From positions 3,410,001-3,474,000 of the forward strand of contig AP018280.1 of the NCBI GenBank assembly GCA_004296455.1: DNA of 64,000 bases, read 5' to 3'. Shown piece by piece: positions 17,801 to 25,966 of the stretch. The position numbers and the translations under genes were made by a program. Each line of letters opens with the position of its first letter. Position 1 is the stretch's first letter. Source of the DNA: Calothrix sp. NIES-4101 (GTDB lineage Bacteria > Cyanobacteriota > Cyanobacteriia > Cyanobacteriales > Nostocaceae). The notes under the pieces are model-generated. The model did no database searches and was not told the origin of the DNA. It saw only the letters and a list, made by a program, of their open reading frames with translations.

Positions 17801-19909
17801 CGAGGAAAAGGGGTGACAGCAGCGAACCAAATGCAGGCTACAGCAGCGTTATGGCAAGCAGTACATTCCAACTATCCAGTTATTGAACAAACAACCCTCG
17901 TTGGGCATAGCTCCTATGTTAACGGTGTGGGATGGAGTCCCGATGGTACAACCCTCGCTTCTGCTAGTGACGACAATACCATCAAACTCTGGGATACAAT
18001 CACGGGTAAACCACTCAAAACCCTCACTGGACATAGCTCGGAGGTCATAGATGTGGAATGGAACACAGACGGCATAATCCTTGCTTCTGCGAGTAGGGAC
18101 AAAACCATCAAACTCTGGGATGCAACCACGGGTAAACCACTCAAAACCCTCACTGGGCATAGCTCCTATGTTAACGGTGTGGGATGGAGTCCCGATGGTA
18201 CAACCCTCGCTTCTGCTAGTGACGACAATACCATCAAACTCTGGGATGTAACCACGGGTAAACCAATCAAAACCCTTACTGGTCATACCTCTGGGGTCAA
18301 TGCTGTGGTATGGAATGGCGACGGCAGAACCCTCGCTTCTACTAGTTGGGACAATACCATCAAACTCTGGGATGTAACCACAGGTAAATCATTCAAAACC
18401 CTGACTGGGCATAGCTCGGAGGTCATAGATGTGGAATGGAGCACAGACGGCAAAAACCTCGCTTCTGCGAGTAGGGACAAAACCATCAAACTCTGGGATG
18501 TAACCACAGGTAAACTACTCAAAACTCTCACTGGGCATACTTCGGAGGTCTATGGTGTGGCATGGAGCACAGATGGCAAAAATCTCGCTTCTGCGAGTAG
18601 GGACAAAACCATCAAACTCTGGGATGTAACCACAGGTAAACCACTCAAAACTCTTACTGGGCATAGCGAAGTGGTCATAGGTGTGGCATGGAGTCCCGAT
18701 GGTAAAACCCTCGCTTCTGCTAGTTCCGACAAAACCATCAAACTCTGGGATACAATCACGGGTAAACCACTCAAAACCCTCACTGGGCATACCTCTACGG
18801 TCATGGGTGTGGCATGGAGTGTCGATGGTAAAACTCTCGCTTCTGCTAGCTGGGACAATACCATCAAACTGTGGAATGCAACCACAGGTAAAACGATTAA
18901 AACCCTCACTGGGCATAGCGAAGTGGTCGATGGTGTGGCATGGAGTCCCGATGGTAAAACCCTCGCTTCTGCTAGCTGGGACAATACCATCAAACTGTGG
19001 AATGTGACCACAGGCAAACCACTCAAAACCCTCACTGGGCATACCTCTGGGGTCTATGGTGTGGGATGGAGTCCCGACGGTAAAACCCTCGCTTCTGCTA
19101 GTTCCGACAAAACCATCAAACTCTGGGATGCAACCACGGGTAAACCAATCAAAACCCTCACTGGGCATAGCGAAGTGTTCATAGATGTGGGATGGAGTCC
19201 CGACGGTAAAACCCTCGCTTCTGCTAGTTCCGACAAAACCATCAAACTCTGGGATGCAACCACGGGTAAACCAATCAAAACCCTCACTGGGCATAGCGAA
19301 ATAGTCAGAAGTATGGTGTGGAGTCCCGACGGCAAAACCCTCGCTTCTGCTAGTTCCGACAAAACCATCAAACTCTGGGATACAACCACAGGCAAACCAA
19401 TCAAAACCCTCACTGGGCATAGCGAAGCGGTCGATGGTGTGGCATGGAGTGTCGATGGTAAAACTCTCGCTTCTGCGAGTTGGGACAAAACTATCAAACT
19501 CTGGGATACAACCACAGGTAAACCACTCAAAACCCTCACTGGGAATGGCAATTCGGTCACAGGTGTGGTATGGAGTCCCGACGGTAAAAACCTCGCTGCT
19601 GCTAGTGGGGACGAAATAATTTTATGGGATTTAGATTTTGATAATTTAGTTAAAAGTGCTTGTAGTCGTTTAGATAACTATTTACCTTTCCATACTGAAG
19701 TGTTAACCGATTTAAAATCCTGCCAAACTCCATCTCTTTTAGCTAGGGCTGCTGAGGTGTTGGTAGTTCAAGGGGAGCAACTTGTGAGAAATGGTGATTC
19801 TGAGGCTGCGGTGGCTAAATTTCAGCAAGCACAGAAGTGGAACCCACAGTTAAAATTTGACCCTGAGGAGAAAGCACGGGAGTTTCAAATGGAAGAACGG
19901 CTTAAATAA
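14810..19909 (+). CDS. Giant TPR / STAND NTPase / WD40-repeat signalling protein
   Basis: A 1699 aa protein. Residues 1-170 form an NTPase-like region lacking a Walker A loop (ALMVLGLDRVEGLSQMLANV, FPFPLVLWINDEIYRQL). TPR-like helices follow to about 500 (RDAAIEHYQKALSLW). Then comes a STAND NTPase with Walker A GQSGVGKSS (from 552) and Walker B VLIFDQFEEFF (about 636). A charged helix leads into one membrane segment (about 930-952, SIVAGFGLALLSITTGYQ). Fourteen WD40 repeats of 42 residues (about 1024-1610) could make two seven-bladed propellers. A TPR-like tail ends the protein. STAND proteins are oligomerising switches released by ligand binding at the repeat domain; the ligand and output are unknown here. 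Likely functions with the upstream ATPase. Confidence 0.88.
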   Translation: MQDDRTETSLEVNNEKALQQLAWAIENSVGKFKLILARCNYASLRSRLIHRLQEICQVEISVLQLRESERTLFAAVREEFGENLPAALMVLGLDRVEGLSQMLANVNQVREEFRKHFPFPLVLWINDEIYRQLMQFAPDLESWATSKSFAIQKDELENHFREIANLWFSDNLRLDIYDCLILKSELAAVQRDLLGDEILSNWELEADLETLWGFVEKVTNKRDAAIEHYQKALSLWRQVDNVEIQTENKLNENKLNENKLERQAKIIGEICLCYYFKALKHQDKTHSDWQLTKDYVGEYLKFIDVNQRLDLINYASIPLGEILRDLQEWEVLKNIFNRLSASHRAENNKLDLARDYGFLAEAALGEKNWLEANSYARQALDLIKDLSPTLILPGEGQEVVGLEAEKGFEKGLYLCILAKSQYYLGEKLEAIRNLEAARELSRPLEDVRLYIDILNYLQKLYFEQKEYLKAYDIKQEQFSVEQQFGLRAFIGAGRLQSFKGDGFSTQEYRNIQTTKYSEEIAPEIAASTRQLDVERLVARVGDTQHKLTVIYGQSGVGKSSLVNAGLEPALKNKAIGIKNNLPLVVRVYTNWQEELARQIEENVIFPPSLVVNGVERLSSSIFEKLTEIEQRHIRTVLIFDQFEEFFFVCTEPGQRREFFEFLANCLNVLSVKVFLSLRVDYLHYLLECNKLPNMKIIGNDILSSNVLYELGNFTPDDAKSIIQRLTEGANFLLEPALIDKLVEDLAGSWGEVRPIELQIVGAQLQAENINTLAKYDLLGNQGGEKAKEELVKRYLQAVVKNCGTENMQVAELLLYSLTDDKGTRPLKTRAELERDLKELVNSSHGLDIHQLNLVVEILVKSGLVLLLPEKTDDRYQLVHDYIAVFIRQQQEPKLKVLMEELEKEREQRQVSEEQRKISETKLNKFLKRALAGSIVAGFGLALLSITTGYQAWEANKQKQQADIHAVEAQLNSYEAFFNSGENRDASITALKLAETLKRGKGVTAANQMQATAALWQAVHSNYPVIEQTTLVGHSSYVNGVGWSPDGTTLASASDDNTIKLWDTITGKPLKTLTGHSSEVIDVEWNTDGIILASASRDKTIKLWDATTGKPLKTLTGHSSYVNGVGWSPDGTTLASASDDNTIKLWDVTTGKPIKTLTGHTSGVNAVVWNGDGRTLASTSWDNTIKLWDVTTGKSFKTLTGHSSEVIDVEWSTDGKNLASASRDKTIKLWDVTTGKLLKTLTGHTSEVYGVAWSTDGKNLASASRDKTIKLWDVTTGKPLKTLTGHSEVVIGVAWSPDGKTLASASSDKTIKLWDTITGKPLKTLTGHTSTVMGVAWSVDGKTLASASWDNTIKLWNATTGKTIKTLTGHSEVVDGVAWSPDGKTLASASWDNTIKLWNVTTGKPLKTLTGHTSGVYGVGWSPDGKTLASASSDKTIKLWDATTGKPIKTLTGHSEVFIDVGWSPDGKTLASASSDKTIKLWDATTGKPIKTLTGHSEIVRSMVWSPDGKTLASASSDKTIKLWDTTTGKPIKTLTGHSEAVDGVAWSVDGKTLASASWDKTIKLWDTTTGKPLKTLTGNGNSVTGVVWSPDGKNLAAASGDEIILWDLDFDNLVKSACSRLDNYLPFHTEVLTDLKSCQTPSLLARAAEVLVVQGEQLVRNGDSEAAVAKFQQAQKWNPQLKFDPEEKAREFQMEERLK
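15549..15592 (+). repeat. 15 bp in-frame tandem repeat coding (NENKL)n
   Basis: AAATTAAATGAAAAT is repeated in tandem inside the TPR region, giving three ENKL units in a row. It keeps the frame and probably makes a flexible charged linker whose length can change by slippage. Confidence 0.65.
15961..15998. repeat. Cyanobacterial hairpin repeat inserted in frame in the coding region
   Basis: CCTCTCC (15964-15970) pairs with GGAGAGG (15989-15995) in the block cctctccccaacccttatac...ggagaggggc. This is the well-known type of interspersed repeat normally found between genes. Here it is translated as DLSPTLILPGEGQ between two helices of the TPR region, without breaking the frame. Confidence 0.6.
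17897..19640. repeat. 14 tandem copies of a 126 bp WD40-coding unit
   Basis: Each unit encodes one 42-residue blade of the form LTGH-V-W-DG-LASAS-D-TIKLWD-TTGK. Units are highly alike at the DNA level, including silent positions (accatcaaactctgggatgc recurs almost unchanged). This similarity keeps long antisense frames open, which are shadows and not genes. Recent duplication or gene conversion is implied. Confidence 0.9.
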
Positions 19910-19952
19910 GGGTAAATAATGAGATTGTAGGATTTTTGTTTTGTGCGTTGAG

Positions 19953-20110
19953 GGAGAAATCCGGATTTTTTGAGATTTGCAGATTTTGTGCGATCGCACT
20001 TTCACCAAGAGAAATGCGATCGCTTGATTTTAGGTTTTTGTGGGGAGAAACCCGATTTTTTGAGATTTGCGGATTTTGTGCGATCGTACTTTCACCAAGA
20101 GAAATGCAAT
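19953..20110. repeat. About 90 bp unit duplicated in tandem
   Basis: The block GGAGAAATCCGGATTTTTTG... GCGATCGCACTTTCACCAAG recurs about 91 bp later as GGAGAAACCCGATTTTTTG... GCGATCGTACTTTCACCAAG. HIP1 sites are embedded. The rest of 19910-20455, upstream of the histidine kinase, holds nothing else I recognise. Confidence 0.7.
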
Positions 20111-20455
20111 ATCAATAACTATGCGATCGCTCGATTTCTGATTTGGAAGGCTGTAAATATATCTCAGGTCAGTTACCACCTTTACCCACCCTTGTGAGAA
20201 GATGATTCTTGAATGAAACTGCTGATACTAATCAGGGGTATTACCCCTAATTCGTCAATCGTATCTGGAGAGGTAATAGGCATAACCAAGCCATCGACTG
20301 CTTACTGATTATTTTCCAGAAAGCTGAACAAACTTATGGGGAGCCCGGTAAATCATTGCGATCGCAAACCGATTCGTAATTCTCAGTCAAATTCAACTGA
20401 CGGTGTACCTCGGGTATAAAGTGACAACACTGCCCAATTATCGGGAGAATTAGTC

Positions 20456-23275
20456 ATGCAGCAACCTTCACGTACAATCCTGATTGTGGATGATTCGTCC
20501 GAAGAACGCGAACTTTACCGCCGCTACTTGCTGCAAGACCCGGACTATGCCTACAGGATATTGGAAGTATCCCTGGGACATCAAGGATTAGAGTTATGGC
20601 AACAACAGCAACCCGATCTGGTTTTGCTGAACTATCGCTTACTTGACCTGGATGTACTGGAGTTTTTGGCTCAACTACCATCTCCAACCCCCCAGCCCTG
20701 CTTACCTGTAATTATCATGACCGATCAGGGCAATGAGGCGATCGCGATCCAAGCTATCAAAGCAGGTGCCCAAGATTACCTAATTAAAGGTCAGATTACC
20801 CCAGAGCGGTTACATCTGACGATTTATAGAGCCATTGAAACCGTACATATCCGTACCGAACTATACCAACGGATTGAACGGGAGCACGTGGTTAATTTAC
20901 GCCAAGCCGACCTCGAGCGGGAGTCTCAGACGGAACTGGAATGCCAACTGCTAGAGGCAGAATTGCACCAGAGCGAAGAACGGTTGCGATCGGCGTTGAT
21001 AGCGTCGCGCATGGGAACCTGGGATTGGAATATCGAAACTGGATGCATTCAATGGTCAGATAACTTGGAAGCAATGTTTGGTTTGCAACCTGGGGCATTT
21101 GATGGTTCTTTTCAGATGTTCTCAGAACGACTACATCCTGATGATCGCGATCGTGTTCTAGCGGAGATCGAGCGTGTGATCACCACTGGAGAAGACTATA
21201 CCATTGAATTCCGAGTGGTTTATCCTGATGGCACGATTCGATGGGCACTGAGCCAGGGCAAAGTCTTCTACGACTCGCAGGGGCAGCCGGTGCGAATGAT
21301 GGGCAACGATATTGACATTACCGATCGCAAGCAGGCAGAGGAAGCTTTACAAGTAAGCGAAGAACGATTTCGTCAGTTAGCAGAAAATATTGATGCGGCG
21401 TTCTGGATGAGAGAGGTATCCGAAAACCGGATTAGCTATCTCAGTTCTGCTTATGAGCGACTGTGGGGATTAAATCCGCAGGAATTGTATGAAAATCAGC
21501 AGGCTTGGATCAATTACATTCATCCAGATGATCGAGAGGCGACTGACAGAGCCTTTTGGGAAAAAGCCAGGCTTAGACAGTTTGATCAAGAATATCGGAT
21601 TATCTTACCAGATGGTCGGACTCGTTGGGTGCGCGATCGCTGCTTTCCCATTCAAAATCAATCAGGAGAAATTTATCGGTTTACTGGAATTGCTGAAGAC
21701 ATTACCGATCGCAAGCAAATTGAAGCAGCCCTCTGGGCATCACACGATACCTTCCGTCACTTGGTGGAAAACTCTCCGTTTGGGGTCTATGTGGTTGATG
21801 CCGACTTCCGCCTGTTCCAGATCAGCAACGGTGCAAAGAAGGTGTTTGCAAACGTGCGTCCCCTAATCGGGCGCGACTTTGCCGAAGTGCTACACATCCT
21901 TTGGCCAGAACCGTTTGCTAGTGAAGCCATTGCTCACTTCCGGCACACCCTGGCAACCGGAAAACCCTACCATGCAGCCAGCATGGTCGAACGTCGCCAT
22001 GATACGGATCAAGTAGAGTCCTATGATTGGAAGATTGAGCGCATCATGCTGCCAGATGGACGCTTTGGGGTGGTATGCCATTTCTACGACCTTTCGGGAC
22101 GGCAGCAATTGCTACAGCGAGAGCAAGCCGCACGAGCAGAAGCAGAACGGGCAAACCGGATCAAAGATGAGTTTCTAGCCGTCCTGTCCCACGAGTTGCG
22201 ATCGCCCCTCAACCCAATTTTGGGGTGGACACAGCTGATGCAAAGCCGTAAATTCCCCCCCAGCAAAACGGCTGAAGCTTTAGCAACGATTGAACGCAAT
22301 GCTAAACTCCAGACTCAGCTGATTGATGACCTTCTGGATATTGCTAAAATTCTGCGCGGTAAACTGAGTATGAATGTGGCTCCGGTCGATTTGGCATTTG
22401 TGATCGAGGCGGCGATCGACACAGTGAGGACAGCAGCAGTTACTAAAGATATTCTCCTTCGTTCAGTGCTGCCTCAAATTGGGCAGGTGTCCGGAGATGC
22501 TACTCGGTTGCAACAAATTATTTGGAACCTGCTGGCGAATGCCATCAAATTTACGCCTGCCAAGGGACAGGTTGAGATTCACCTGGAGCGGGAGGGTAAC
22601 CAGGCAAAAATAACCGTTAGCGACACTGGTAAAGGGATCAACCCCAATTTTCTGCCTCATCTTTTTGAGTCATTCCGGCAAGAAGATGCTTCAACAACTC
22701 GTCAGTATGGCGGGCTGGGATTGGGGTTAGCTATTGTTCGCCATTTAGTTGAGGCTCATGGAGGTACGATCTGTGCAGATAGCCCAGGTGAAGGACAGGG
22801 CACAACATTTATCGTTAAATTCCCCTTGCTCGATGCTGCATCAGAGCAGCCAACTTCTGAGGCTGTAGCCATCAATAAACTCGACTTGACTGGGATGCGA
22901 ATCCTGGCAGTTGATGATGAACCAGATGCGCGAGAACTGTTAATGGTACTCCTCACGCAATATGGAGCAGAGGTGTTGACAGTTACCTCCGCTACTGAAG
23001 TGCTCGCCAATTTAGAATTATTTCAACCCGATGTACTCATTAGCGATATTGGGATGCCGGAGGTAGATGGTTACGTACTGATGCAACAGATTCGAGCCTT
23101 ACCCCCTGAAAAAGGTGGGCGAATTTTGGCGATCGCATTGACAGCCTACGCAAGAATTGAGGATTATCAACAAGCGATCGCCAGTGGCTACCAACGGTAT
23201 TTAACCAAACCTCTTGATCTCGATCAGTTAGTTAAAGTAGTGGTGGAACTATTCCACTGTGACACTTTTAGCTAA
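20456..23275 (+). CDS. Hybrid sensor histidine kinase: REC(degenerate)-PAS-PAS-PAS-HisKA-HATPase-REC
   Basis: A 939 aa cytosolic kinase with no membrane segment. The N-terminal receiver (7-125) keeps D12/D13, T89 and K111, but the phospho-acceptor position reads LVLLNYRL, i.e. N59 instead of Asp (AAC at 20630). A coiled segment and three PAS/PAC modules follow (about 175-295, 300-420, 430-545), with WSDNLEAMFG, then WINYIHPDDRE, then VRDRCFPIQ. HisKA has the phospho-His H579 in LSHELRSPLNPIL. The ATP domain shows NLLANAIKFTP, DTGKGINP and GGLGLGLAI. A canonical C-terminal receiver has D864 (ISDIGMPEVDG). Base composition looks more GC-rich than neighbours, hinting at transfer. Its 3' end overlaps glmS by 27 bp. 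Confidence 0.92.
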   Translation: MQQPSRTILIVDDSSEERELYRRYLLQDPDYAYRILEVSLGHQGLELWQQQQPDLVLLNYRLLDLDVLEFLAQLPSPTPQPCLPVIIMTDQGNEAIAIQAIKAGAQDYLIKGQITPERLHLTIYRAIETVHIRTELYQRIEREHVVNLRQADLERESQTELECQLLEAELHQSEERLRSALIASRMGTWDWNIETGCIQWSDNLEAMFGLQPGAFDGSFQMFSERLHPDDRDRVLAEIERVITTGEDYTIEFRVVYPDGTIRWALSQGKVFYDSQGQPVRMMGNDIDITDRKQAEEALQVSEERFRQLAENIDAAFWMREVSENRISYLSSAYERLWGLNPQELYENQQAWINYIHPDDREATDRAFWEKARLRQFDQEYRIILPDGRTRWVRDRCFPIQNQSGEIYRFTGIAEDITDRKQIEAALWASHDTFRHLVENSPFGVYVVDADFRLFQISNGAKKVFANVRPLIGRDFAEVLHILWPEPFASEAIAHFRHTLATGKPYHAASMVERRHDTDQVESYDWKIERIMLPDGRFGVVCHFYDLSGRQQLLQREQAARAEAERANRIKDEFLAVLSHELRSPLNPILGWTQLMQSRKFPPSKTAEALATIERNAKLQTQLIDDLLDIAKILRGKLSMNVAPVDLAFVIEAAIDTVRTAAVTKDILLRSVLPQIGQVSGDATRLQQIIWNLLANAIKFTPAKGQVEIHLEREGNQAKITVSDTGKGINPNFLPHLFESFRQEDASTTRQYGGLGLGLAIVRHLVEAHGGTICADSPGEGQGTTFIVKFPLLDAASEQPTSEAVAINKLDLTGMRILAVDDEPDARELLMVLLTQYGAEVLTVTSATEVLANLELFQPDVLISDIGMPEVDGYVLMQQIRALPPEKGGRILAIALTAYARIEDYQQAIASGYQRYLTKPLDLDQLVKVVVELFHCDTFS

Positions 23276-25126
23276 GTTTCTTGGTTGATCCACATCCAAA
23301 CCGCGTCTTGCAGCAATGTGATAGGAAAGTAATTGCAGGGGAATTACGGTGAGGATTGGTGATAATAATTCATCAACATTGGCAACAGTCAGCAAATCTT
23401 GGAAAATCTCCCCAGCTTCACCATCACTAATTGGTGTCACACCAATTAAGCGGGAATCCCTAGCTTTAGCTTCTTGGGAATTGGAAATTACCTTTTCATA
23501 CACACTACCAGGAACTGCGATCGCAACTACTGGAACTTTGGCATCTAATAGGGCGATGGGACCATGTTTCATTTCCCCTGCTGGGTATCCTTCGGCATGG
23601 ATGTAGCTAATTTCCTTGAGTTTTAATGCACCTTCGAGGGCGATGGGGAAATTAATTCCTCGTCCCAGGAAAATCACATCTTGAGTTTCCGCGAAGTCGT
23701 GTGCCAGTTGTTCAGTGAGTTTATCTTGTATATCTATGGTTGCTTCGATTTCTTTGGGAATTAATCGCAAGCCATTAATTATTTCAGCGATTCTTTCTTG
23801 GGGAAGTGTTTGCCGACGCGAGGCTAAATCGAGGGCGAGGGCATAAAATGCCATTAATTGGGCAATAAATGTTTTGGTTGCCGCAACTCCAATTTCAATT
23901 CCCGCCAGGGTATTAATAATATGGGGAACCATATGCCCCAAGCTGCTCTCTGGACGGTTAGTAATACCTAAAAGTCGCGCTTGATACTTGGCATCTCGAC
24001 CCTGACGGCGTTCTTTTTCCATCGCCAAAGCTGCTAGGGTATCGGCTGTTTCCCCCGATTGAGTCACACCAATCGTAATTGTATTGGGGGTGAGGGGTGC
24101 TGGTGCATAGCGAAACTCGGAGGCGTATTGTACTTGCGTGGGGATTTGAGCGAGTTGCTCTAGTAAGTATTTACCCACTAGTGCAGCGTGCCAGCTAGTA
24201 CCACAAGCAACAATTTGAATTTGTTCTAAATCAGCGTAAAAATCGGCGGGAATACCCAAGTTGATTGGGGATTCTTCGGAAGCGTTAAAGTAAGCATCTA
24301 AACTTGCCCGTACTACTCCTGGTTGCTCGTAGATTTCCTTGAGCATGAAGTGTTTGAATCCCTGTTTTTCCACCATCGTGGGACTCAAATTCAGCAAGCG
24401 AGGTTGTTTTTTCAACCTTTTACCAGTGAAATCATAAATTTCCACCCCTAAAGGAGTTAGACGGGCAATTTCACCATTTTCCAATGGTAAAACAGCACGG
24501 GTGTGAGAAACGATCGCTGGCGTATCGGAAGCACAGAAAAATTCCCCTTGTCCAAAACCAATAACTAATGGTGCTTGTTGGCGAACCACAATCAACTCAT
24601 CGGGAAAATCGGCGGAAATTACAGCAACGGCAAATGCTCCCTCAAGTTCCTGGACAGCTTTACGCACTGCATCAAAAAAGGGCGAATCCGATTCACCCAT
24701 TGCAATTTCTTCTCGAAGGTATTGGGAAATCAAATGCGGGATAACTTCAGTATCAGTTTCCGAACGAAAATCGATACCAAAAGATTTGAGGCGATCGCGT
24801 AATTCCCGATAGTTTTCAATAATCCCATTTTGCACCACCGCCACACGATTGACAGTATCCATGTGGGGGTGAGCATTATGTTCTTCAGGCTTCCCATGGG
24901 TAGCCCAGCGAGTATGTCCAATCCCTATTTGCGCTGGAGCTTCTAGCTGTTCTAATTTTGAGCGTAAATTATGTAATTTGCCCTTCGCCCGAACACAATT
25001 AACCTCACCTTCCCAAATCGTCGCGATTCCGGCGGAATCGTAGCCCCGATACTCCAGTTTTTCCAATCCTGCTAGCAAAATTTCTGTCGCCGCTTGAGTT
25101 CCGATATAACCAACGATTCCGCACAT
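23249..25126 (-). CDS. glmS: Glutamine--fructose-6-phosphate aminotransferase (isomerizing)
   Basis: Makes glucosamine-6-phosphate from fructose-6-phosphate and glutamine, the entry step to UDP-GlcNAc, peptidoglycan and LPS. 625 aa, normal length. The N-terminal glutaminase begins MCGIVGYIG with the nucleophile Cys2 and has YRGYDSAG and GIGHTRWATHG. Two SIS sugar-binding domains follow (VACGTSWHAALVGKYLLEQL; TQSGETADTLAAL; LGRGINFPIALEGALKLKEISYIHAEGYPAGEMKHGP). It ends in the family tail DQPRNLAKSVTVE. It lies 315 bp downstream of psaC on the same strand. The last codons overlap the 3' end of the convergent histidine kinase. No glmS ribozyme is apparent upstream. Confidence 0.97.
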   Translation of the reverse strand: MCGIVGYIGTQAATEILLAGLEKLEYRGYDSAGIATIWEGEVNCVRAKGKLHNLRSKLEQLEAPAQIGIGHTRWATHGKPEEHNAHPHMDTVNRVAVVQNGIIENYRELRDRLKSFGIDFRSETDTEVIPHLISQYLREEIAMGESDSPFFDAVRKAVQELEGAFAVAVISADFPDELIVVRQQAPLVIGFGQGEFFCASDTPAIVSHTRAVLPLENGEIARLTPLGVEIYDFTGKRLKKQPRLLNLSPTMVEKQGFKHFMLKEIYEQPGVVRASLDAYFNASEESPINLGIPADFYADLEQIQIVACGTSWHAALVGKYLLEQLAQIPTQVQYASEFRYAPAPLTPNTITIGVTQSGETADTLAALAMEKERRQGRDAKYQARLLGITNRPESSLGHMVPHIINTLAGIEIGVAATKTFIAQLMAFYALALDLASRRQTLPQERIAEIINGLRLIPKEIEATIDIQDKLTEQLAHDFAETQDVIFLGRGINFPIALEGALKLKEISYIHAEGYPAGEMKHGPIALLDAKVPVVAIAVPGSVYEKVISNSQEAKARDSRLIGVTPISDGEAGEIFQDLLTVANVDELLSPILTVIPLQLLSYHIAARRGLDVDQPRNLAKSVTVE

Positions 25127-25441
25127 TTTTCACACCGTTTTTGTTATTGAGGACAATTTAGCTAATTAGTCAATGTATCTAAAATATAACCAATGCAATA
25201 TTTGTGATCATAGTTTCTGAAATTTACCAAAGAAAAAGGGACATCACGTCCCTTTTGTCAAGTCTTTAATATTATTTATTTTTGAGTGCGAATGTCAAAA
25301 ATAAGGTTGGGCTAGGGTGGACACTACTCACAGAAATAATTAAAAGCGAGCAATGTCCATCCCGCTTTCTGCTAAAAGCGCTTTTTATGAGAACTTTTAG
25401 TTGTGTTTACAGGGGAAATTGCTAAAGAAATAGCAACATTC
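25127..25441. other. psaC-glmS spacer without a gene
   Basis: About 315 bp between two minus-strand genes. It contains a terminator-like hairpin at 25234-25256 and a short AAAAGCGCTTTT palindrome near 25372. I see no coding frame or riboswitch/ribozyme signature. Confidence 0.5.
25234..25256 (-). terminator. Rho-independent terminator between psaC and glmS
   Basis: AAAAGGGAC (25234-25242) pairs with GTCCCTTTT (25248-25256). On the minus strand the stem is followed by TTTTTCTTT, so it would end the psaC transcript about 190 nt after its stop and separate it from glmS. Confidence 0.65.
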
Positions 25442-25726
<285 letters not shown>

Positions 25727-25918
25727 TCATTAATCAAGGGCTAGTTTACCTTAGTGCCTTAGCCATCGTAATCAAAAGGCTACATAACTTTAAAATCTGT
25801 AATGGTTATTGGTTAACAGGAACAGGAAAAGCGGGAAATTGGGGGAGAAAAGACGAAAACAGAATTTTATATTTCTTTATTTATTATTGTCTCCCCATCT
25901 CCCAACCTCCCTATCCCC

Positions 25919-25966
25919 CAATCTCCCCATCGGTTTTATCGTCAATTATTCAGGCGAACCGAATCC
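25919..25966. repeat. Dispersed repeat family B, copy 2
   Basis: aatctccccatcggttttat...ttcaggcgaacc matches copies at 4586, 40575 and 61689. It directly abuts the stop codon of the glycine-rich surface protein. Just before it, at 25888-25918, there is a C/T-rich slippage-like run of 'ctcccca' pieces. Confidence 0.6.

Noticed and set aside
17849-19560. Several long antisense frames (up to 301 codons) opposite the WD40 region
   Set aside because: They repeat with the 126 bp unit and only mirror the low-diversity WD40 codons; their sequence is periodic and has no ribosome-binding sites.
25127-25441. glmS-type ribozyme upstream of glmS
   Set aside because: No matching core seen; the spacer contains only a terminator hairpin, and the ribozyme is typical of Firmicutes.
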